A stretch of 57,763 nt of DNA from Acidobacteriota bacterium (GTDB taxonomy: Bacteria; Acidobacteriota; Terriglobia; Acidiferrales; UBA7541): contig JAJYLB010000023.1 of NCBI GenBank assembly GCA_021788095.1, forward strand, positions 1 through 57,763, given 5' to 3'. The notes beneath the pieces are model-generated. The model saw only the letters and a program-made list of their open reading frames with translations, did not search any database and was not told the DNA's origin. The translations under genes were made by a program, and so were the position numbers. Positions within the stretch are counted from its first letter, which is position 1, and every line of letters starts with the position of its first letter. Below are positions 17,069 through 24,479 of this stretch, one piece after another.

Positions 17069-18646
17069 CTAATGCTTCTGCAGCTTCTCCGAGACGGATT
17101 TGCCCTGCAGGAACAGCAGCAGGTAGTCCTGGCCGCCGGCCTTCGAGTCGGTGCCCGACATGTTGAATCCGCCGAAGGGCTGCACGCCAACCAGCGCGCC
17201 CGTGCACTTCCGGTTGAAATACAGGTTGCCGACGTGGAACTCCTCGGCCGCGCGCGCGATTTTCTTGGGGTTCTTCGAGTAGAGCGCGCCGGTGAGCCCG
17301 AATTCGGTGCCGTTGGCGATCTTGAGCGCGTCGTCGAAATCCTTCGCCGGAATCACCGCCAGCACCGGACCGAAGATCTCCTCCTGCGCGAGGCGGGCGT
17401 TGGGTTTGACGTCGGCAATCACGGTCGGTTCGAGGAAGTAGCCGTCACCGGCCGCGCGCTTGCCGCCGGTCACCACTTTGCCTTCCTTCTTCCCGACCTC
17501 GACGTATTCCAGCATGCTCTTGAGCGCATTGGCGTTGACCACGGGACCCATGTAATTCGCGGGATCCTCCGAGGGGCCGACCTTGATCGTCTGGACGCGC
17601 TTGGTGAGTTTGTCCACGAACTCCTTGTACACCTTCTCGCTGACGATGGCTCGCGAGCAGGCCGAGCATTTCTGGCCCTGATAGCCGAAGGCGGAAACCG
17701 CCACGCCTTCGACCGCGGCATCAACGTCCGCTTCCTCGTCCACGACGATCGCGTCCTTCCCGCCCATCTCCAGCACCGTCCGCTTGATCCAGATCTGGCC
17801 TTTGGGCGCCTTGCCCGCCAATTCGCTGATGTGCAAGCCCACCTCTTTCGAGCCGGTGAAGGCGATGAAGCGGGTCTTGGGGTTGGCGATGAGCGCGTCG
17901 CCGGCAGTCGAGCCGGGACCCGTGAAGAAGTGCAGCGCGTGCTTCGGAATGCCCGCCTCGTACATCGCCTCGACGAGCTGCCAGGCGATCGCCATCGCGT
18001 CGCTCGACGGCTTCAGCACCACGGTGTTTCCCGTGACGAGCGCCGCGCCCACCATCCCGGTAGGAATGGCGGATGGGAAATTCCACGGCGGGATCACGAC
18101 GCCCGCTCCGAGCGGAATGTAGAGGAGATAGTTCTTCTCGCCCGGCGCCTGCAAGACGGGCTGCGGCCCGGCCAGCCGGAGCATCTCGCGCCCGTAGTAT
18201 TCGCAGAAATCGATGGCTTCGGCGATGTCGGCGTCGGCTTCCGGCCACGTCTTGCCGACTTCGTAGATCATCCACGCGTTCAGCTCGAACCGGCGCTTGC
18301 GGAAGATATCGGCGGCGCGAAACAGGCATTCGGCGCGCTTCTCGGCGGCAACGCGCTTCCACGTATCGAAGGCGCGATGCGCGCTCTCGATGGCGCGAAC
18401 GGCCAACTCGGGTGTCGCCTTCTGGAAAACGCCAACCACCTGCTCGGGATGAGACGGATTCGTGGATTTGGTTTTTTCCGCGGTATGGATCTCCTCGCCA
18501 TCGATGAGGAGGGGATATTCGCGGCCCAGTTCGGCCTTGACCTTGTCGAGGGCCTGCTGCTGCGCTTTGCGGTTTTCGGCCTTGGAAAAATCGGTCAGCG
18601 GCTCGTTACGGAATTCGCCGCGCTTGGGGTGAGTTGCAGTTCCCAT
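17069..18646 (-). CDS. L-glutamate gamma-semialdehyde (1-pyrroline-5-carboxylate) dehydrogenase, RocA type
   Basis: NAD-dependent oxidation of glutamate semialdehyde to glutamate, the last step of proline/arginine breakdown. 525 residues, the usual size for the single-domain Bacillus RocA type. Seen: N-terminal YPLLIDGEEI, TNPSHPEQVVG, the cofactor region IPPWNFPSAIPTGMVGA, the catalytic Glu loop TVLEMGGKDA, the catalytic Cys region GYQGQKCSACSRAIV, and the C-terminal GGFNMSGTDSKAGG. ATG 18646 has AAGGAG about 12 bases upstream; the longer frame is not supported. No proline dehydrogenase gene is adjacent. Confidence 0.93.
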   Translation of the reverse strand: MGTATHPKRGEFRNEPLTDFSKAENRKAQQQALDKVKAELGREYPLLIDGEEIHTAEKTKSTNPSHPEQVVGVFQKATPELAVRAIESAHRAFDTWKRVAAEKRAECLFRAADIFRKRRFELNAWMIYEVGKTWPEADADIAEAIDFCEYYGREMLRLAGPQPVLQAPGEKNYLLYIPLGAGVVIPPWNFPSAIPTGMVGAALVTGNTVVLKPSSDAMAIAWQLVEAMYEAGIPKHALHFFTGPGSTAGDALIANPKTRFIAFTGSKEVGLHISELAGKAPKGQIWIKRTVLEMGGKDAIVVDEEADVDAAVEGVAVSAFGYQGQKCSACSRAIVSEKVYKEFVDKLTKRVQTIKVGPSEDPANYMGPVVNANALKSMLEYVEVGKKEGKVVTGGKRAAGDGYFLEPTVIADVKPNARLAQEEIFGPVLAVIPAKDFDDALKIANGTEFGLTGALYSKNPKKIARAAEEFHVGNLYFNRKCTGALVGVQPFGGFNMSGTDSKAGGQDYLLLFLQGKSVSEKLQKH

Positions 18647-18816
18647 GAAAAAAGGTCTCCTTGTAAAGTTTGAGGTGAGACCCAATTGTATACCAACCGC
18701 GACTCCCTCGACTACGCCCGCCTGACGCCGGGTAGTTGGCGAATTTGCCCGCAGGCGCGGGCCTCGCCCCCCATCCGCTGAGACGAGACCCGCGCCCGAA
18801 ATGGCCAAGCACGACA

Positions 18817-19275
18817 TCACTGCTTTTTCATGAGCACCGCTACCCGCTGTTCGTGCCTGCCGCGTTGGAGGTGGGCCTCCTCCCACTTCCCGCTTACCTT
18901 GTAGGTGTACCTCGTGCCGACGGCCGCAAGGTTGAGCGACCGAACCGCGCAGTCGTTCCCAATCGTCTCGAGCACCAGCTCGTTCTGGTGACCCACGCTA
19001 TCGCTCATCTGCGGGGACGGGACAAAGACACCGAACTTGCCGTTGGCGGAGGTCACGCTGAGGACGGACTCGTCGTACGTTCCGCCGCTCTCTTCGGCGA
19101 ACGTCAGCGTGTAGTTTCCGGGAGGCAGGACGGCCTTCTGCCACTGCGCCGTGCAGGGCAGGTTGAACGTCGCCCGGGGCCCGGACTGTGCGCTGGCGAC
19201 CAGGGGTAGCAGACCTGCCGCTGCGAGCGCCACAGCCAGCCTCGCAGCTCGAAGAAGATTCAATGTTGGTTTCAC
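18817..19275 (-). CDS. Small secreted beta-sandwich-like protein
   Basis: 152 residues with a signal peptide (LAVALAAAGLLPLVASAQ). The mature domain starts ATFNLPCTAQWQKAVLPPGNYTLTFAEES and ends with a KVSGKWEEAHL strand and a basic tail. Two cysteines (PC and DC) may pair. The LPPGNYTLTF element resembles LKPGRYRFIA in the protein at 37331-37669, which suggests a shared fold. Function unknown. The GGAGAAACG upstream of ATG supports the start. Confidence 0.8.
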   Translation of the reverse strand: MKPTLNLLRAARLAVALAAAGLLPLVASAQSGPRATFNLPCTAQWQKAVLPPGNYTLTFAEESGGTYDESVLSVTSANGKFGVFVPSPQMSDSVGHQNELVLETIGNDCAVRSLNLAAVGTRYTYKVSGKWEEAHLQRGRHEQRVAVLMKKQ

Positions 19276-19500
19276 TTTCGTTTCTCCTTTCGGGCGTAGT
19301 CCCGCAAGCGCTCATCTCTTGGCCTGGACTTCCCGGAGCGCTCGCGTCATGGCAGGCACTTTCGCTCGTGAATGGCGGAGTGTCCATGCACGGCGAATCG
19401 TCTCCACCTCATACGTTTGTCAGCGAGCAAGTCACGGTTTTGCAATGCTTTGGCGGGACGGCTCAGCGACTTTTCTTGGACTTTTTTAGACTTTTTTGGA

Positions 19501-19529
19501 TTGACTCGCCGGCGAGCGCAGACTATGCT
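19501..19529 (+). promoter_or_regulatory. Sigma-70 promoter for the winged-helix regulator
   Basis: TTGACT (19501-19506) and TATGCT (19524-19529) with an ideal 17-base spacer, preceded by an unusually T-rich stretch (19469-19500) that could act as an UP element. The predicted start is only about 17 bases before ATG 19553, so the leader is very short. Confidence 0.65.
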
Positions 19530-19552
19530 GCCAGCTGGCGTGGGGCCAGGCG

Positions 19553-20284
19553 ATGCAGGAGCCTCCTCAGCGCGTCCGAGGGGTGCGGTTCGGGGTCTTC
19601 GAACTTGACCTCACGAGTGGTGAACTGCGCAAGCAGGGGCTCAGGGTTAAGCTTCAGGAACAGCCCCTCCAGGTTATATCCATTCTGATCGAGCACGCCG
19701 GTGAGGTAGTGACGCGCGAGGAGCTGCGCCGTAGGCTCTGGCCCCAGGACACTTTTGTAGACTTCGAGCACGGCCTGGCGGCGGCCATCAACAAGGCGCG
19801 CGAAACGCTGGGCGATACGGCCCAGAGCCCGCGATTCATCGAGACCTTGCCCCGGCGCGGCTACCGCTTCATCGCCACGGCCGATCCCCTGACCTTTAGC
19901 CCGCCGCAGGTTGCACGGGCCTTCAGCCTGCGCCTCCCGCCGGAACCCAACTGGCCGCAGGGATCCCGCCTGCGCCGCCCTCCGATGTGGTGCCGGGCGC
20001 CCCGCCTCGACGCGCTTCGTCGGGGTCTCGCCCGCCGGCCGTTCCCGCCCCCTCCGCCACACCGCCATCACCTCGCCGCGGCTCTCCCATCTGGGTCTCT
20101 GTCGCCATCCTCGCCGTTTCGGCGATTGCCGCCGGCGCCTACTACTTCTGGCCGCGCGGCCCGAAGCTCACTTCGCAGGATTCGATCGTCCTCGCCGATT
20201 TCACCAACACCACCGGCGATCCCGTCTTCGACGGCACGCTGCGCCAGGGCCTCGCGGTGCAGCTCGCGCAATCCCCCTACCTGA
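19553..20284 (+). CDS. Winged-helix (OmpR/CadC-type) regulator, N-terminal piece before a frameshift
   Basis: Residues 9-105 form an OmpR/PhoB-type winged helix (VRFGVFELDLTSGELRKQG, the recognition part REELRRRLWPQDTFVDFEHGL, and LPRRGYRFIA). From about base 19900 the frame becomes Arg/Pro-rich and senseless, while the next frame (-1) carries a natural Pro/Ala-rich linker, a membrane helix and TPRs. The intact ancestor would be a membrane one-component regulator (DNA-binding head, single TM, periplasmic TPR sensor) of the kind common in Acidobacteriota. Only the first ~115 codons are therefore meaningful. The ribosome binding site is weak; the promoter upstream is good. Confidence 0.75.
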   Translation: MQEPPQRVRGVRFGVFELDLTSGELRKQGLRVKLQEQPLQVISILIEHAGEVVTREELRRRLWPQDTFVDFEHGLAAAINKARETLGDTAQSPRFIETLPRRGYRFIATADPLTFSPPQVARAFSLRLPPEPNWPQGSRLRRPPMWCRAPRLDALRRGLARRPFPPPPPHRHHLAAALPSGSLSPSSPFRRLPPAPTTSGRAARSSLRRIRSSSPISPTPPAIPSSTARCARASRCSSRNPPT

Positions 20285-21969
20285 ATATCGTTTCCGACGA
20301 ACATGTCGCCGGAACCCTCCGCCTGATGGACCAGCCCGCCGGCGCTCGGCTCACGCACGACCTGGCTAGCCAGGTCTGCCAGCGCAACGGCAGCGCTGCC
20401 GTGCTCGACGGCTCCATCTCGAATCTCGGCAATCAGTACGTGATTGGCCTCAATGCGGTGAACTGCGAGTCGGGCGACACACTGGCTCGAGAGCAAGTCA
20501 CCGCGAACGGAAAGGAGCAGGTGCTGGCGGCGTTCGGTAGCGTCGCGGCCGATCTCCGCCGCAAGCTCGGCGAATCGCTCGCCTCGATCCAGAAATTCAA
20601 TACGCCGCTCGAAGACGTCACCACGCCCTCGCTCGACGCCCTGAAGGCGTACAGCGTGGGCTACACGGAGCTCGTGGTCAAGGAAGACCGCCACGCCGCC
20701 GTCGCCTCCCTCCAGCGAGCCATCTCGCTCGACCCAAATTTCGCCATGGCCTACTCCACCCTCGGCATCACCTACGCCGACCTCGGTGAAGGCTCTCTCG
20801 CCGCCGAATACATCACAAAGGCCTACGCGCTGCGCGACCGCGTGAGCGAACCAGAGAGGCTTTACAGCACTTCCCACTACGAATGGGAAGTGACGGGCGA
20901 TCTCGAAAGCGCCCTCCGAACCTATCGCCTCTGGGAACAAGCCTATCCCCGGGACGTGAGGCCGATCATCAATCTCGGTTCCATCGATGCGCAGCTTGGC
21001 CAACTATCCGGCTTGCTGGCCGCCGCGCGCGCAGCCTTCCAGTTGGCGCCCAACTACGCCATGAACGTCATCGGCCTCGCCGACGCTTATATCGAGTTGG
21101 GCCGGCTCGACGAAGCGCAGGCGGTTCTCGACCAAGCTCGTCCCCACTATGGTGACCGGCCCTGGATACACGGCCTCTCCTATCAGATTGCTTTTCTGCG
21201 AGGGGACGGCGCGAAAATGGGGCGCGAGCTGGCTTTGTCGGGCGCCTCGTGCGGCGACTCCGACGCCGCCGCCTATGCGGGCCGCCTCAAGCAGGCCAAT
21301 AAGCTGACGGCTTGCGCCGTCGCTTCCGCCCAAAGGGCAGGCCAGAAAGAAGCGGCTGCGGGCGACGCCGCTGAGGCGGCGCTGCGACTGGCAATCTTTG
21401 GCGAGTCCACTCAGGCTCGTGCGCGGGCCGCCACTTCCCGGTTCTCGAGCGGCCGCGACGTTCAGGCCGTGACTGCTCTCACCCTGGCGCTGGCCGCCGA
21501 TCCGGCTGGGGCCGCGAAGCTAGCGAGCGACCTCAACCGGCGATACCCCCAGGACACCATCGTCCAGTTCAACTACCTGCCCGAGATTCGCGCCACTATC
21601 GCTCTGGGCCGGAGGAGCCCCGCCCAAGCCATCGCTGCCCTCGAGCCCGCGGCGCCGTACGAGCTAGGCACCCGCATCGCACTCCCTCTCGGCCCGGTCT
21701 ACGTCCGCGGTCTCGCCTATTTGGCCGCAGGGCAAGGCCCCCAGGCCGCCTCCGAATTCCAGAAAATCCTCGACCACCCCGGGCTTGTCCTCATGGAGCC
21801 GATCGGCGCGCTTGCCCATCTCGGCCTCGCCCGCGCTCGCGCGCTTTCCGGCGACAAAGCCGGCGCCCGCGCCGCTTATCAGGATTTCCTCAAGCTCTGG
21901 CAACATGCCGATCCCGATATTCCCATCCTCCGCCAAGCCAAAGCCGAATACGCCAAATTGTCCCGCTAA
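19900..21969 (+). CDS. TM + FlgO/TolB-like + TPR sensor part of the same regulator, in the -1 frame
   Basis: Open from just after an in-frame TAG (19897-19899). The first possible GTG starts are at 19987, but the Pro/Ala linker is already in phase upstream. A TM helix (WVSVAILAVSAIAAGAYYFW) follows, then the element SIVLADFTNTTGDPVFDGTLRQGLAVQL, a domain found in acidobacterial regulators and kinases, then at least six TPR-like helical pairs (for example AVASLQRAISLDPNFAMAYSTLGITYADLG) to the end. It belongs with the winged helix at 19553; the join needs one base lost or gained between about 19897 and 19985. It could be a sequencing error, a decayed gene or, less likely, a recoded gene. Confidence 0.75.
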   Translation, partial: PAAGCTGLQPAPPAGTQLAAGIPPAPPSDVVPGAPPRRASSGSRPPAVPAPSATPPSPRRGSPIWVSVAILAVSAIAAGAYYFWPRGPKLTSQDSIVLADFTNTTGDPVFDGTLRQGLAVQLAQSPYLNIVSDEHVAGTLRLMDQPAGARLTHDLASQVCQRNGSAAVLDGSISNLGNQYVIGLNAVNCESGDTLAREQVTANGKEQVLAAFGSVAADLRRKLGESLASIQKFNTPLEDVTTPSLDALKAYSVGYTELVVKEDRHAAVASLQRAISLDPNFAMAYSTLGITYADLGEGSLAAEYITKAYALRDRVSEPERLYSTSHYEWEVTGDLESALRTYRLWEQAYPRDVRPIINLGSIDAQLGQLSGLLAAARAAFQLAPNYAMNVIGLADAYIELGRLDEAQAVLDQARPHYGDRPWIHGLSYQIAFLRGDGAKMGRELALSGASCGDSDAAAYAGRLKQANKLTACAVASAQRAGQKEAAAGDAAEAALRLAIFGESTQARARAATSRFSSGRDVQAVTALTLALAADPAGAAKLASDLNRRYPQDTIVQFNYLPEIRATIALGRRSPAQAIAALEPAAPYELGTRIALPLGPVYVRGLAYLAAGQGPQAASEFQKILDHPGLVLMEPIGALAHLGLARARALSGDKAGARAAYQDFLKLWQHADPDIPILRQAKAEYAKLSR

Positions 21970-22148
21970 CCCGCCTTGTGGTCCGGGCGCCTGCCCTCGA
22001 GATATTGACTTCATCTGCCAGCGCGGTAAGCTTTGGCGGTGCGCCTCCGGCCGAAAAGGCATTTTGGCCCGAGAGCCGAAAGTCAAGATCGGGCAAAGTA
22101 GCGCAAGCATTCCTGTGCCGAGTCCGGTGTAGCCCGGGCGAAAAGCGC

Positions 22149-22179
22149 GCAGCCAAGTCCCGAGGATTCGGGAGGCTGT
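22149..22179. repeat. Nested palindrome related to the GCACAGCC repeats
   Basis: GCAGCC...GGCTGT outer arms enclose TCCCGA...TCGGGA, followed by GCTAC. It lies in the gene-free leader 21970-22289 of the glycoside hydrolase gene. No other element is evident in that leader apart from the ribosome binding site. Confidence 0.6.
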
Positions 22180-22289
22180 GCTACCGGACCGGAATTGAAG
22201 TTCCCTCAACCGAGAGCGTCGGTGGGCTCACGCGGGCCAAAGACCCTAGGCGAAATGCGGCGGATAGCGGAGTCGCACAGGAGGAGCCA

Positions 22290-24479
22290 ATGAAGAGGGA
22301 GCACTTCAGTCTGAGGGTCGTCCGGCGTCGAGAGGCATCCCCAAACCCAAGACTCGCCCCCAGCGGCACGGCTGCGCCCAGAGATTGGTTGCGGCTGGCG
22401 CCGTTAGCCGCGGTTCTCTTCGCCGCATTGCTGGCTCCATGGCCTGCGCTCGCCCTCCTGGTTTGCGCCTGCGGTGCGGGCGGCGCGCCACCGGCGCAAG
22501 CCCCGGCTGGCGCGAGCGTCGAAACGAGGGTCAATGCGCTCGTCAGCCGGATGACGCTCGACGAAAAGATCGAGTTGCTCGGCGGCGTCAACGGCTTCGA
22601 CACGGCGCCCATTCCCCGCCTGGGGATTCCCTCCCTGAAAATGTCGGACGGCCCGATGGGAGTGCGGAATTACGGGCCTTCGACCGCCTTCCCCGCCGGC
22701 GCCGCTTTGGCCGCGACCTGGGATAGAAACATGGCCCGCCGCGTGGGGCAAGCGATGGGATGGGATGCGCGGGCCCGCGGGGTCGATATCCTGCTCGCTC
22801 CCGCTGTGAATATCCAGCGCGTCGCCGTCGGCGGCCGCAATTTCGAGTATTTCAGCGAGGACCCGTTTCTCGCGGGTCAGGTGGCCGCCTCGTTCGTTCG
22901 CGGAATCCAATCGGAAGGCGTGATCGCCACGGTGAAGCATTATGTCGCCAACAACCAGGAACGCCGCCGGCAATCGGTCAGCGCCGAAATCGACGAACGC
23001 ACGCTACACGAAATCTATCTGCCGGCATTCAAGGCGGCGATCGAACAGGGCGGCGCGTGGGCGGTCATGGCGGCCTACAACCGGGTGAATGGCGTCCACG
23101 CAGCCGAAGACAAGACGCTGCTGACCGACATCCTCAAAAAGCGCTGGGGATATCGGGGACTGGTGATGTCGGATTGGGGCGCCACGCACAAGGGCGTCCA
23201 GGCAGCGCTTGCCGGGCTCGATCTCGAGATGCCTTGGCCCAGGTACATGAACGCGAACACGCTGCTGCCGGCGATTCGGAGCGGGGAAATCCCCGTGTCT
23301 GTGATCGACGACAAAGTGCGCAGAATCCTGCGCGCCGCCATTTCGATGGGATTGATTGGCAGCGTGGTAAAGCGGTCGGGCGGGCCACGCAACCCGAGTG
23401 CCTCGGATGCCGTTGCACTCGAAGCGGCGCGCGAAGCCGTCGTCTTGCTGCGCAATCGTAACCGGCTGCTGCCGCTCGACCGGCAAGCAGTCCATTCCAT
23501 CGCCGTGTTTGGCCCGAACGCGAGCCCGGCGGTCACCGGAGGCGGAGGCAGTTCGCACGTCACGCCCGACCGCGCGACGAGCGTACTCGAGGGGATCGAG
23601 GAGTTGGCCAAGCCAGCGGGCATTCGAGTCGATGCCCTGCCGTTCTCGGCGAGCGGCGGCTACGCCGCCGAAAGCGCGCTCGCGGCGAAAGACGACGTCG
23701 CGGTGGTTTGCGTCGGATTCAACCCCAATACCGAGCACGAAGGCAGCGATCGCACGTTCGGCTTGCCGCCGGGCCAGGATGGCTTGATCGAGGCGGTGGC
23801 CAAGGCCAATCCGCGAACGATCGTCGTCTTGAATTCCGGCGGCGCGGTGGATATGACGCGTTGGATCGGCCAGGCAGGCGCGCTGCTGGAAGCGTGGTAT
23901 CCCGGGCAAGAAGGCGGCCGCGCCATTGCGGAAATTCTCCTTGGCGACGTGAATCCTTCCGGGAAGTTGCCGGAAACCTTCGAGCGCAAATGGGGCGATG
24001 CCGCCGCCGATCGCAACTATCCGGGCCACTCCGGCAAGGTGGATTACAAGGAAGGAATCTTCGTCGGCTACCGCTGGTTCGACCATTCGGGAACCAAGCC
24101 GCTCTTCCCGTTTGGTTTCGGGCTGTCCTATTCGACCTTCCGCTTCAGCGGCTTGGCGCTCGAAAGGCGCGGATCGGCGGTTGAGGTGGGGCTCCGCGTC
24201 GAGAACACCAGCCGGCGCCGCGGCGCCGAAGTCGCCGAGGTTTACGTCGAGGAGCTGCACCCAACCGTCCCGATGCCCCCCAGGCAGCTCAAAGGTTTTG
24301 CCAGGGTCGAGTTGGGGCCGGGCGAGACGCGAGTGGTGCGCATCTCTCTTCCCCGCTCCGCTTTCGCCCACTACGATACGGCCATTCACAACTGGAAAGT
24401 CGATCCCGGCGAATATGAGATCCTCGTCGGCTCATCTTCGCGCGATCTCCCGCTGCAAAAGCCCATCGCGCTCCACTAA
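22290..24479 (+). CDS. Glycoside hydrolase family 3, beta-glucosidase-like
   Basis: 729 residues. It hydrolyses terminal beta-linked sugars, probably beta-glucosides, at the cell surface or in the periplasm. ATG 22290 follows CAGGAGGAG. A long basic N-region precedes a hydrophobic segment (PLAAVLFAALLAPWPALALL) ending LVCACG, which could be a lipobox. The GH3 barrel has DGPMGVRNYG, NFEYFSEDP, KHYVANNQE and the nucleophile in VMSDWG (D295). The second domain has ALEAAREAVVLLRN and GGGGSSHV, and a fibronectin-III-like domain closes the protein (FPFGFGLSYSTF, LKGFARVELGPGE). The stop overlaps the start of the next gene (TAATG), so the two are translationally coupled. Confidence 0.92.
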   Translation: MKREHFSLRVVRRREASPNPRLAPSGTAAPRDWLRLAPLAAVLFAALLAPWPALALLVCACGAGGAPPAQAPAGASVETRVNALVSRMTLDEKIELLGGVNGFDTAPIPRLGIPSLKMSDGPMGVRNYGPSTAFPAGAALAATWDRNMARRVGQAMGWDARARGVDILLAPAVNIQRVAVGGRNFEYFSEDPFLAGQVAASFVRGIQSEGVIATVKHYVANNQERRRQSVSAEIDERTLHEIYLPAFKAAIEQGGAWAVMAAYNRVNGVHAAEDKTLLTDILKKRWGYRGLVMSDWGATHKGVQAALAGLDLEMPWPRYMNANTLLPAIRSGEIPVSVIDDKVRRILRAAISMGLIGSVVKRSGGPRNPSASDAVALEAAREAVVLLRNRNRLLPLDRQAVHSIAVFGPNASPAVTGGGGSSHVTPDRATSVLEGIEELAKPAGIRVDALPFSASGGYAAESALAAKDDVAVVCVGFNPNTEHEGSDRTFGLPPGQDGLIEAVAKANPRTIVVLNSGGAVDMTRWIGQAGALLEAWYPGQEGGRAIAEILLGDVNPSGKLPETFERKWGDAAADRNYPGHSGKVDYKEGIFVGYRWFDHSGTKPLFPFGFGLSYSTFRFSGLALERRGSAVEVGLRVENTSRRRGAEVAEVYVEELHPTVPMPPRQLKGFARVELGPGETRVVRISLPRSAFAHYDTAIHNWKVDPGEYEILVGSSSRDLPLQKPIALH

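Noticed and set aside
19890..19990. Programmed -1 frameshift in the winged-helix/TPR gene
   Set aside because: No X-XXY-YYZ slippery site with a following structure could be found, so an indel is more likely.
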